DNA of 6,037 nt from CAYGHG01 sp964349515 (GCA_964349515.1 CAYGHG010000136.1:1-6037); one strand, 5' to 3'; numbered from the stretch's first letter, positions 1-5,936 are shown. The notes: generated by a model not told the origin, from the letters alone. Program-made: numbers and translations.

Positions 1-225
1 GTGTAAATATTATCAGCGGACAAATAAAAAAGCAAGCAATATCTCCGGAGGGGATAAAGAAAAATAAAAGCATGCAAAAACACCTGCAGGCAGATGAAAA
101 GCAGGAAAAGACTTAAGAAAGAGATTTTTGCAGTAATAATAAAATGGACATCCGGGCAGCCCGGATACAACGCTTTCATTGGAGATATAAATCTAAAAGG
201 ATGAAAATGAGGTTTTTTTCAGAAA
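1..225. other. Left-edge region without a complete gene
   Basis: I see no complete gene here. The stretch is A-rich and holds short perfect palindromes (CTCCGGAG at 43-50, CCTGCAGG at 83-90) and a longer one at 150-166. Close to the gap, an AAAAGG at 195-200 precedes ATG codons at 201 and 207, and the reading frame stays open into the Ns. That could be the first codons of a gene cut by the gap, but fewer than ten codons are visible, so I do not call it. No RNA gene was recognised. Confidence 0.5.
150..166. repeat. Perfect 8-bp inverted repeat (ATCCGGGC-A-GCCCGGAT)
   Basis: Two perfect 8-bp arms flank a single central A. As RNA it could fold into a 6-bp stem (150-155 with 161-166) and a 5-nt loop. 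No T-run follows on the + strand, so it is not a standard terminator. A dimeric regulator could use such a symmetric site as an operator, but that is inference. The ATCCGGG half recurs at 1755-1761, in the spacer before mntA. Confidence 0.6.
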
Positions 226-235
226 NNNNNNNNNN
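226..235. other. Assembly gap (10 N)
   Basis: Ten consecutive undetermined bases. A round number of Ns is typical of a scaffold join of unknown true length, so the sequence to the left may not lie at this distance from the genes to the right. The gap covers the place where the -35 box belonging to the -10 at 250-255 would fall. Confidence 0.97.
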
Positions 236-249
236 GAAAAATTAAGGGG

Positions 250-255
250 TATAAT
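250..255 (+). promoter_or_regulatory. Probable -10 box for the lipoprotein gene pair
   Basis: A perfect TATAAT lies about 60 bp before the first gene. With a 17-bp spacer the -35 hexamer would sit at 227-232, inside the gap, so only half of the promoter can be checked. The box is embedded in GGGTATAATAT (247-257), the same 11 bases found around the -10 box before mntA (1806-1816). That repeated context supports a real housekeeping-type promoter. The expected leader is about 50 nt. Confidence 0.6.
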
Positions 256-308
256 ATTATTAATAGGAAACAAGTCTGGAATGTTGCGGCAAAAGTATTA
301 ATCGCAAT

Positions 309-314
309 GGAGGG
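309..314 (+). promoter_or_regulatory. SD site GGAGGG deciding the start of the first gene
   Basis: GGAGGG directly abuts the ATG at 315, leaving no room for ribosome placement. It sits 3-4 nt before the second ATG at 318, which is close but workable. The next gene has a similar tight arrangement (GGAGGGG at 867-873, 4 nt before its ATG). Translation therefore more likely begins at 318 than at 315, a difference of one Met. Confidence 0.6.
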
Positions 315-878
315 ATGATGAGAAAGAAAATTTTAATGGCAACTATCTTTTTATTGTTCGCGTTACAAGGCTGCCTATATATAGTACAGCTTGATTTTAC
401 CCCTGATGCAGACTTTTTTGCCGGGCCTGTCGCGGATAAGGTGCTGGTGTACGGGTATATAGACACTTCTGTAATGACGGAAAAAATGGAAAATCTCGGA
501 ATCTGGAGGGTTTATCCCAAAGGCCCTTCCGGTGATGTGGTAAAGTACAAGTGTATTGTAAGTAAAGGGTATTTTGCAAACGGGAATTTGGAACCGGGAT
601 CGTACATGATACAGAAATTCTATGGAGGTGATTACTCTTTCTACCTCGGAGCCCAGTCAGAGTTGTCATACAGGATATACAAAAAAGGAACATGCAATTT
701 TCTTGGTTCTTATAAGCTGCTGCACAACGCCGGGCAAATGAAAAAAAATGAATTCGGTGTTGAGAAACTGGTTTATCCGGATGAAAAAGCGGTTATTGCC
801 GAGGTGTTGAAAAAGGCACGAGGTACACCTTGGGAACCGGCGCTTAAAAAAAGATTAAAAGCGATTGGAGGGGCCTGA
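315..878 (+). CDS. Putative exported lipoprotein, function unknown
   Basis: A protein of 187 residues (186 if the start is at 318, which the SD spacing favours). The N-terminus is a classic export signal: basic MRKK, a hydrophobic core at about residues 6-17, then a lipobox-like LQGC ending at Cys20. I infer a lipid-anchored protein outside the cytoplasmic membrane. The mature part begins acidic, then has a beta-type segment (KVLVYGYID, 42-50), a Gly/Tyr-rich middle (EPGSYMIQ, 93-100; YGGDYSFYLG, 103-112) and a Lys-rich helical C-terminus. There is no enzyme motif and I do not recognise the family. Its stop overlaps the next start by 1 nt (TGATG), so the two are very likely co-translated. The C-terminal half resembles that of the downstream protein (see findings), suggesting an old duplication. 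Confidence 0.82.
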   Translation: MMRKKILMATIFLLFALQGCLYIVQLDFTPDADFFAGPVADKVLVYGYIDTSVMTEKMENLGIWRVYPKGPSGDVVKYKCIVSKGYFANGNLEPGSYMIQKFYGGDYSFYLGAQSELSYRIYKKGTCNFLGSYKLLHNAGQMKKNEFGVEKLVYPDEKAVIAEVLKKARGTPWEPALKKRLKAIGGA

Positions 879-1564
879 TGAGGAGGTTGATTCTGTTATT
901 TTTGGGTGCAGCGGTCCTGTTTTCCGTTTCCTGTATTGCTGCTCCGAGGAAAAAAGCTCTTGTCCCGTCAGACGTTTCTGCGGGAAAGGTAATACTAGTC
1001 GGAAAGATAGTTCTTCATCCTGCGTTTGCGAAGGGCGAACAGCGGATAAAGACTCTGGGGGCGGAAAATTATATAAATAAGACCTTTATAATAAATGATG
1101 AAAAATTAAAAAGTTTTAAAACGCCGGACCTGAATAAAAACGCTTTTTTAACAGATTTATGGTCAGGCAGGGTGGAGGCAGACATTGGTGAAACATTTTA
1201 TGCTGTGTGCCCCGGGGGGCCGCTGTATCTGTATGCATGCGCAGTTGTTTTGAAGGTGGGATTGGAAAGCACCGGAAACCAGTTCTATCTGGCAGTCGGA
1301 AACCAGCGGCCTGCAACAGCCGCTTTGACCAGCTCAATTGCATATTTCCCGATGAATATCAGGGTGGATATAAAACCGGGTGACAGAGCGGTGTATCTTG
1401 GGACTTTTCATTATTACAGAAATGAATTTAATCAGTTTGTAAAAGTAAAAGTGCAGAATGACTATAACGCAGAGTACCGGGTTTTCAGAGATAAGTTTGG
1501 CGATATACCGCTGCGCAAAGCTGCTTTCGCGAGAATAAGGGATGGCGGGTATATTTATAAGTGA
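878..1564 (+). CDS. Putative exported protein or lipoprotein, function unknown
   Basis: A protein of 228 residues. The N-terminal signal (MRR, then a hydrophobic stretch at 4-17) leads to SVSC ending at Cys19. Ser at the -3 position of the lipobox is atypical, so lipidation is less certain than for the upstream neighbour; cleavage by signal peptidase I near the Ala-Ala at 21-22 is an alternative. After the signal come a beta-type segment (GKVILVGKIVL, 36-46), a middle region with two Cys (111, 121), and a C-terminal block containing IKPGDRAVYLGTFHYYRNEF (165-184). No catalytic motif is visible and I cannot name the family. The start is well supported by GGAGGGG at 867-873 and the TGATG overlap with the gene before. 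An inverted repeat (1583-1618) follows the stop. Confidence 0.82.
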   Translation: MRRLILLFLGAAVLFSVSCIAAPRKKALVPSDVSAGKVILVGKIVLHPAFAKGEQRIKTLGAENYINKTFIINDEKLKSFKTPDLNKNAFLTDLWSGRVEADIGETFYAVCPGGPLYLYACAVVLKVGLESTGNQFYLAVGNQRPATAALTSSIAYFPMNIRVDIKPGDRAVYLGTFHYYRNEFNQFVKVKVQNDYNAEYRVFRDKFGDIPLRKAAFARIRDGGYIYK

Positions 1565-1582
1565 CCATATACATTTACGCAA

Positions 1583-1618
1583 GCCGGTATTATTAATAGG
1601 CATCGGATTAATACTGGC
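1583..1618 (+). other. Stem-loop after the second lipoprotein gene
   Basis: GCCGGTATTA (1583-1592) pairs with TAATACTGGC (1609-1618) to give a 10-bp stem with one G-U pair and a 16-nt loop, starting 18 nt after the stop at 1564. No U-tract follows in either direction, so it is not a canonical intrinsic terminator. It could protect the 3' end of the lipoprotein mRNA or be part of a larger structured RNA. Loop bases AGGCATCG (1598-1605) are also exactly complementary to 1701-1708. Confidence 0.5.
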
Positions 1619-1785
1619 AGGCCGTCGGTATTTCGCGTCGCGGAGGCATCATTTGGTACCGCTGCGGGCGTCAGGACTCCTGTTGACCTGCGTTAAATTT
1701 CGATGCCTGTCTTGTCCGGGTATTCTCAGCCTATCCGGTTGTATGGGATGTCTGATCCGGGTTTTGTCCCGCTGATACTTATACG
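1619..1785. other. Non-coding, structured-looking spacer
   Basis: No credible gene is present. The + strand is T/pyrimidine-rich, unlike the A/purine-rich coding strand of every gene around it. It holds several pairing possibilities: CGGTA/TACCG (1626-1630 and 1657-1661), CAGGA-C-TCCTG (1672-1682) and CGGG/CCCG (1758-1761 and 1768-1771), plus a 17-nt imperfect direct repeat (1708-1724 and 1749-1765). It may be an RNA gene, a regulatory leader or a decayed insertion. I do not recognise a known RNA family, and the conserved core of the FMN riboswitch is not seen. Confidence 0.4.
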
Positions 1786-1814
1786 TTGCCTGGAGCTTTA
1801 ATTGCGGGTATAAT
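1786..1814 (+). promoter_or_regulatory. Promoter for mntA-hepT and probably the rib operon
   Basis: A -35 TTGCCT (1786-1791, four of six consensus bases), an exact 17-bp spacer and a perfect -10 TATAAT (1809-1814). Transcription should begin near 1821, giving a leader of only about 12 nt that starts at the SD itself. Because the downstream genes overlap and no other promoter stands out, this is the likely source of the whole mntA-to-ribBA message. Confidence 0.75.
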
Positions 1815-1820
1815 ATCAAA

Positions 1821-1827
1821 AAGGAGG
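1821..1827 (+). promoter_or_regulatory. Strong SD (AAGGAGG) for mntA
   Basis: A near-ideal AAGGAGG sits 5 nt before the ATG at 1833. It fixes the mntA start and lies at the predicted 5' end of the transcript, so there is no room for a leader-type regulator on this message. Confidence 0.75.
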
Positions 1828-1832
1828 CAGCT

Positions 1833-2123
1833 ATGAGTGAACTGGACAGAATAAAAGAGATAATAAAAAAAAATGAGGCAATACTGCGCGGGCAGTATCA
1901 TATATGCTCGCTTTCTGTATTTGGTTCGGTGGCAAGAGGGGAAGAAACGACAGGCAGCGATATAGACCTGCTGGTTGAGTTTTCGGAGCCGGTAGGCTTC
2001 GGGTTTTTCAGGGCTTCCAGATATCTTGAAGAAATAACAGGGCGTAAAGTGGATCTTGTTACCGGGGATGCTCTCAGGCCTTCTGTCGCGGCATCGGCAG
2101 AGAAGGAACTCATATATGCCTGA
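1833..2123 (+). CDS. mntA: MntA-type nucleotidyltransferase antitoxin
   Basis: A 96-residue minimal nucleotidyltransferase, the usual size for the family. The signature G31-S32-X10-D43-X-D45 (GSVARGE...SDIDLLVEF) is intact, with a third acidic residue at D74 (KVDLVT); these bind the metal ions and ATP. Family knowledge: MntA partners of HepT toxins transfer AMP to a Tyr of the toxin and so silence it. The adjacent hepT, whose start overlaps this gene's end by 8 nt, fits that pairing. A run of nine A (1865-1873) near the 5' end could allow slippage that would disrupt the frame. The pair usually works as a defence or maintenance module in the cytoplasm; its role here is inferred. Confidence 0.93.
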   Translation: MSELDRIKEIIKKNEAILRGQYHICSLSVFGSVARGEETTGSDIDLLVEFSEPVGFGFFRASRYLEEITGRKVDLVTGDALRPSVAASAEKELIYA

Positions 2124-2460
2124 AAGAAACAGGGAGATATATCTTCAGGACATTTTGAGTTCGTGTGTAAAGATAAAAAAGTATACAGCGGGCCTGAACG
2201 CCTCTTTGTTCGCGGCTGACGATAAAACTTTTGACGCGGTAATCAGGAACTTTGAAATTATAGGGGAAGCTTCAAAAAAAATAGGCGATAAAATAAAGCA
2301 CAGTTACCCGGACATACCGTGGCGGGACCTTATTGATTTCCGGAACAGGATATCTCACGAGTATTTCGGCATAAGCGTTGAAATAGTATGGAAAATTATA
2401 CAGGATGAGATTCCCTCCCTTGAAAGCAAAATCAAAAAAATCCAGACTGATGAAAAATAA
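2116..2460 (+). CDS. hepT: HepT-type HEPN ribonuclease toxin (DUF86)
   Basis: A 114-residue protein with the DUF86/HepT layout. The motif region PWRDLIDFRNRISHEYFG (68-85) carries the HEPN RNase signature R76-X4-H81-X-Y83. In characterised homologues Arg and His form the active site of a dimeric RNase, and the Tyr of this motif is the residue AMPylated by MntA. All of these residues are present, so the toxin looks functional. The start at 2116 is chosen because it gives the usual family N-terminus, has an AGAAGGA (2101-2107) before it and overlaps mntA by only 8 nt; the frame is open further upstream but there lies inside mntA. Its 3' end overlaps the start of ribD by 11 nt. Confidence 0.93.
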   Translation: MPERNREIYLQDILSSCVKIKKYTAGLNASLFAADDKTFDAVIRNFEIIGEASKKIGDKIKHSYPDIPWRDLIDFRNRISHEYFGISVEIVWKIIQDEIPSLESKIKKIQTDEK

Positions 2461-3535
2461 AACACCGGACTTTTATATAAAACAAACCTTGCGGCTCGCG
2501 AAAAAAGCCGAGGGGCACACGTCGCCAAACCCGCTTGTCGGGTGTGTGATCGTAAAAAACGGCAGGATTATCGCCTCCGGTTATCACAGGCAGGCGGGTA
2601 AAAACCACGCCGAGCGCGAAGCTCTCCTCAAGGCAGGCCCGAGAGCCCGGGGAGCCTCGCTTTATGTCAACCTTGAGCCGTGCTCCCACTATGGCCGCAC
2701 TCCTCCCTGTGCGGACATGATAATCGAAAAAGGGATAAAAGAGGTTGTGGCCGCCATGCCTGACCCAAATCCGCGCGTCAGGGGCAGGGGGTTTAAAAAA
2801 ATTAAGTCAGCCGGAGTGCGGGTGAGAGCCGGCGTAATGAGAAGTGAAGCGCAGGAATTAAACAGGATATTTGTAAAAAACATGAAGCATAAGATGCCCT
2901 ATGTCTTTATGAAGGCGGGGATGTCTGCCGACGGCAAGATAGCGCTGAAAAACGGAAAATCAAAATGGATAACGTCAGAACAGTCGAGAAACCACGCGCA
3001 GGGCTTGAGAAAAAAGGCGGACGCCATACTGGCCGGGATTAATACGGTCCTTGCGGACAACCCGCGGCTTGACTGCCGGATTGACAAGCGCAAGCGCATA
3101 AAAAAGGTGATTTTGGATACGCGCGGCAGGATACCCTCAAACGCCCGGCTTTTCAGAAATACAAAAAAGGGGGAGGTTTTTGTCTTTACCTCCAAAATGA
3201 AAAGGGGTAAAATCACTGAACTTGAAAAAAAGGGCGCTGTGGTAGTTTTTTTAAAAGCAATAACCCCCAAGGCGGTTTTAAAAAAACTCTTTGAATACGG
3301 CGTAATGAGCGTGCTTGTGGAGGGCGGAAGCGCGGTGGCTTCGTCTTTTATCCGCTCCCGGCTGGCTGACGAGATTTATCTTTACATAGCGCCTGTCATA
3401 ATAGGCTCGGACGGGCTGGGATATTTCGGCAATATGGAGTTTTCGAAAATGCGCAGTGTATTCAGGATTGAAGATAGAACAATAGAAAAAATCGGGCCTG
3501 ACATGCTGATAAGAGGAAGGGTAAAATATGTTTAG
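2450..3535 (+). CDS. ribD: Bifunctional riboflavin deaminase/reductase RibD
   Basis: A 361-residue enzyme, normal length. It carries out steps two and three of the pyrimidine branch: deamination of 2,5-diamino-6-ribosylamino-4(3H)-pyrimidinone 5'-phosphate, then NADPH-dependent reduction of the ribosyl chain. The N-terminal cytidine-deaminase-like domain (about 5-145) has the zinc site His53, Cys78 and Cys87, with catalytic Glu55 (HAERE; LEPCSHYGRTPPC). The C-terminal reductase domain (about 149-361) has MSADGKIAL, SKWITSEQSR, DAILAGINTVLADNPRL and VLVEGGS (288-294). The start at 2450 matches the family N-terminus; an in-frame ATG at 2405 would add 15 unlikely basic residues. No SD precedes 2450, so translation probably depends on ribosomes finishing hepT. 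It overlaps ribE by 8 nt. Confidence 0.97.
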   Translation: MKNKTPDFYIKQTLRLAKKAEGHTSPNPLVGCVIVKNGRIIASGYHRQAGKNHAEREALLKAGPRARGASLYVNLEPCSHYGRTPPCADMIIEKGIKEVVAAMPDPNPRVRGRGFKKIKSAGVRVRAGVMRSEAQELNRIFVKNMKHKMPYVFMKAGMSADGKIALKNGKSKWITSEQSRNHAQGLRKKADAILAGINTVLADNPRLDCRIDKRKRIKKVILDTRGRIPSNARLFRNTKKGEVFVFTSKMKRGKITELEKKGAVVVFLKAITPKAVLKKLFEYGVMSVLVEGGSAVASSFIRSRLADEIYLYIAPVIIGSDGLGYFGNMEFSKMRSVFRIEDRTIEKIGPDMLIRGRVKYV

Positions 3536-4127
3536 CGGGATTGTTTACTGCAAGGCGAGAGTGCGTTCTTTCAGGCCTTCGGGCGGAGGGAAATACATAG
3601 AACTCTGTGCCGAAAAACCGGTTTTGCGCCCTGTTAAGGGCATGTCAATAGCCGTAAACGGCGTGTGCCTTACCGCTGTCAGGTTTTCAGGGCTCAGGGT
3701 TTTCGGAGCGGAGGTTTCGGCAGAGACATACGAAGTGACTTCGCTGAAAAGCCTGAGGCCCGGTGCGGTTGTGAACATAGAGTTTCCGGTGACCCCTGAT
3801 ACGTTTTTGAGCGGGCACATAGTGCAGGGCCACGTGGATGCGGCCGGGCAGGTGGTATCTATAGACAAAAAAAAGAACAACACTGTTTTAAAGGTGTCTT
3901 TTCCGCAGAAGTTTTCAAAATATCTTGTGGAAAAGGGCTCTGTGTGTGTGGACGGCGTGAGCCTTACGGTTTTTAACGTGAAAAAAAAATCGTTTGATGT
4001 ATCAGTGATCCCGGAGACGCTTGCTTCCACGATTATAGGCGGGTACAGGCCGGGCGTTAAACTCAACATTGAGTTTGACATAATAGGAAAATACGCGGAG
4101 AAATTTATGAAAGGAAGAAAAAAATGA
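3528..4127 (+). CDS. ribE: Riboflavin synthase, alpha subunit type
   Basis: A 199-residue enzyme, close to the usual 200-220. It converts two molecules of 6,7-dimethyl-8-ribityllumazine into riboflavin and the pyrimidine precursor. The two lumazine-binding beta-barrel repeats are visible: repeat one begins MFSGIV and holds GMSIAVNGVCLTAV (38-51); repeat two begins near SGHIVQGHVD (95-104) and holds GSVCVDGVSLTV (137-148). Residues matching catalytic positions of the E. coli enzyme are kept: Phe2, Ser40, Cys47, His102 and Asp184 in the IEFDIIGKY tail. The PVTPDTFL stretch (87-94) departs from the more usual wording before GGH, which I read as lineage variation. An AGAGGAAGG (3512-3520) gives good initiation. 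The gene is called ribE in Bacillus and ribC in E. coli. Confidence 0.96.
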   Translation: MFSGIVYCKARVRSFRPSGGGKYIELCAEKPVLRPVKGMSIAVNGVCLTAVRFSGLRVFGAEVSAETYEVTSLKSLRPGAVVNIEFPVTPDTFLSGHIVQGHVDAAGQVVSIDKKKNNTVLKVSFPQKFSKYLVEKGSVCVDGVSLTVFNVKKKSFDVSVIPETLASTIIGGYRPGVKLNIEFDIIGKYAEKFMKGRKK

Positions 4128-4609
4128 GGATACCGGAGCCTACAGGCAATTACGGGGATGAAAAATCCATACTCGGCAAGACAAAAAAAACAGGCGATAA
4201 GAGAATATCAAAAGGCGTGCAGAAGGATGTGGTAAACCAGAATGCTTTTTTAAAGGAACTTGACGGCGCGGTTGAAGAACAGGTGAAACGCTCTCTTGAT
4301 GAACTGATAAAAGACCTGGATGAGCAGGCAAAGGTTGTTGAAAAGGTGCGTACTTTCGGCGAGGTGGAAAAGTACAAAAAGATGGTAAAGGATTTCATGC
4401 AGGAGGTAATAAAGAAAATCTACGCGGTAAAGGTTTCTGACAGCTCAAAACTGATGCAGAAAAGAAAAAAAGTATATATGATGGTGGAACAGATTGACGC
4501 GGAGCTTGCCAAAATGACAAAAGACGTTCTGACAGGCCAGTCCGCGGGCATAAGCCTGCTTGCAACCCTTGACAGGGTGCGCGGGCTTCTTGTGGACATG
4601 TATTCATGA
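4124..4609 (+). CDS. yaaR: YaaR-like DUF327 protein
   Basis: A 161-residue, highly charged, mostly helical protein without signal or membrane segment. The first 40 residues are polar and probably disordered. The rest follows the DUF327/YaaR pattern: a helix ending in TFGEVEKYKKMVKDFMQEVI (77-96), a linker, KVYMMVEQIDAELAKMTKDV (116-135), and the closing VRGLLVDMYS (152-161), which resembles the characteristic YaaR ending. The biochemical role of this family is not established to my knowledge; in B. subtilis yaaR lies near yaaQ and holB, not with flavin genes. Here it overlaps ribE by ATGA and has its own AAGGAAG (4111-4117), so it is translated with the pathway. Whether it serves flavin metabolism or merely shares the transcript is unknown. 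The family call rests on remembered pattern, not on a search. Confidence 0.82.
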   Translation: MRIPEPTGNYGDEKSILGKTKKTGDKRISKGVQKDVVNQNAFLKELDGAVEEQVKRSLDELIKDLDEQAKVVEKVRTFGEVEKYKKMVKDFMQEVIKKIYAVKVSDSSKLMQKRKKVYMMVEQIDAELAKMTKDVLTGQSAGISLLATLDRVRGLLVDMYS

Positions 4610-4638
4610 ACAATAACATACTGAGAGGACAGTGAAAA

Positions 4639-5853
4639 ATGGCGGATTTTAAAATTTCAAAGGTTGAGGATGTAATAGAAGAATATTCAAAAGGCGGGCT
4701 CATAATAGTTGTTGATGATGAGGACAGGGAAAACGAAGGCGATCTTATGTGCCTTGCGGAAACGATAACCCCGGCGCAGATTACATTTATGGCAAAGCAG
4801 GCAAGCGGCCTTATTTGCCTCGCGATGGAGCGCGGGCAGCTCAGGAAGATGGATCTTGACCCCATGGTTTACCAAAACGAGGACAAGCACAGGACGGCAT
4901 TTACCGTTTCAATAGACGCGCGCTGCGGCGTTACCACCGGCATATCGGCCGCGGACAGGGCGCTCACAATCAGGCTCGCGGCCGCACAGGAACCCAAACA
5001 AACTGATTTTGTAAGGCCCGGCCACATATTCCCTCTTGAAGCAAAAGAAGGCGGCGTGCTTGAGCGCGCCGGCCACACCGAGGCGGCGGTTGACCTCGCG
5101 AGAATCGCGGGCGCCGGGGTAAACGCGGGGGTCATATGCGAGGTTCTGAACGAGGACGGTACCATGGCAAGAATGCCGCAGCTCATGGAATTTGCGCAAA
5201 AGAACAGCCTGAAGATTATTACGATAGAGGACATCATCAGATACCGCAGGGAAAAGGACAAACTGGTTGAAAAAATTACAGACACTTCGCTTCCCACAAA
5301 ATACGGTAATTTTCAGATTCATCTTTATAAGGATAAGATAGAGGGAAAGGTGCATATTGCGATGGTAAAAGGCGGAATTAAACAGGACATGCCGGTTCTG
5401 ACCAGGGTGCACTCCGAGTGCCTGACAGGCGACATACTCGGCTCGCTAAAATGTGACTGCGGCGACCAGCTGCACGCCGCCATGGAAATGATAGAAAAAG
5501 AGGGCTCGGGAGTCCTGCTTTACATGAGGCAGGAGGGCCGCGGCATAGGGCTTGAAAATAAAATAAAGGCATACAAGCTCCAGAATGAAGAGGGAATGGA
5601 TACGGTGGAGGCAAATACCGCGCTCGGGTTTGCAGACGACCTGCGCGATTACGGCGTGGGCGCGCAGATACTTTATGATCTTGGCGTAAGAAAAATAAAA
5701 CTCATGACTAATAACCCCAAAAAAGTAGTCGGGCTGAACGGCTACGGATTGGAAATAACAGACAGGGTGTCTGTGGAGATATGCCCGAACGAGATTAATA
5801 AAAAATATCTTGAGACGAAGAAAGAAAAGATGGGGCATATATTGCATTTATAA
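4639..5853 (+). CDS. ribBA: Bifunctional DHBP synthase / GTP cyclohydrolase II, RibBA
   Basis: A 404-residue fusion of normal length that starts both branches of riboflavin synthesis. The N-terminal DHBP synthase domain (about 1-205) makes 3,4-dihydroxy-2-butanone 4-phosphate from ribulose 5-phosphate. It keeps the acidic loop DDEDRENEGD (26-35), TAFTVSIDA (86-94), TTGISAADRA (99-108), the metal-binding GHTEAAVDLAR (145-155) and Glu168. The C-terminal GTP cyclohydrolase II domain (about 208-404) opens GTP; it holds the zinc cysteines Cys261, Cys272 and Cys274, the RQEGRGIGL loop (297-305) and MTNNPKKV (356-363), and ends in KMGHILHL. Both halves look active. GAGAGGA (4623-4629) lies 9 nt before the ATG. 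The gene follows yaaR after 29 nt and is the last in the operon within this window; ribH does not follow directly. Confidence 0.98.
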   Translation: MADFKISKVEDVIEEYSKGGLIIVVDDEDRENEGDLMCLAETITPAQITFMAKQASGLICLAMERGQLRKMDLDPMVYQNEDKHRTAFTVSIDARCGVTTGISAADRALTIRLAAAQEPKQTDFVRPGHIFPLEAKEGGVLERAGHTEAAVDLARIAGAGVNAGVICEVLNEDGTMARMPQLMEFAQKNSLKIITIEDIIRYRREKDKLVEKITDTSLPTKYGNFQIHLYKDKIEGKVHIAMVKGGIKQDMPVLTRVHSECLTGDILGSLKCDCGDQLHAAMEMIEKEGSGVLLYMRQEGRGIGLENKIKAYKLQNEEGMDTVEANTALGFADDLRDYGVGAQILYDLGVRKIKLMTNNPKKVVGLNGYGLEITDRVSVEICPNEINKKYLETKKEKMGHILHL

Positions 5854-5857
5854 GTTA

Positions 5858-5878
5858 AGAAGACAGAAGACAAGAGAC
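5858..5878. repeat. Short 7-bp tandem repeat
   Basis: Three consecutive heptamers, AGAAGAC, AGAAGAC and AAGAGAC, begin a few bases after the ribBA stop; the purine-rich tract continues to about 5900. The function is unknown, and it may simply be a low-complexity tract prone to slippage. Confidence 0.6.
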
Positions 5879-5936
5879 AAAAGTAGAAACAAAATACAAA
5901 TAAAGGCTTTCGATAGCCCTCGCCTTGTGTGAGTCG

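Noticed and set aside
1692..1698. Integron attC-like core (GTTAAAT matching GTTRRRY)
   Set aside because: No matching inverse core RYYYAAC exists at a suitable distance and there is no cassette or integrase context.
1542..1775. 77-codon + strand frame starting inside the second lipoprotein gene
   Set aside because: It lacks an SD, overlaps the end of a well-supported gene, is rich in Leu/Arg/Cys without a recognisable pattern, and crosses predicted stem-loops.
1619..1785. FMN riboswitch controlling ribD
   Set aside because: The conserved FMN riboswitch core segments are not seen, the region lies upstream of the likely transcription start, and mntA-hepT separate it from ribD.
1565..1800. Minus-strand remnant gene in the spacer
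   Set aside because: One minus frame is long and reads partly like protein, but it has two in-frame stops, no start with an SD, and no family that I recognise. Kept only as an alternative for the spacer.
2056..2115. N-terminal extension of HepT
   Set aside because: The added 20 residues lie wholly inside mntA and are unlike the family N-terminus; the ATG at 2116 has a better SD and the usual start.
4869..5412. Long minus-strand frames opposite ribBA
   Set aside because: They are shadows of a strongly conserved + strand enzyme, without SD sites or recognisable protein motifs. The same applies to the minus frames opposite ribD and ribE.
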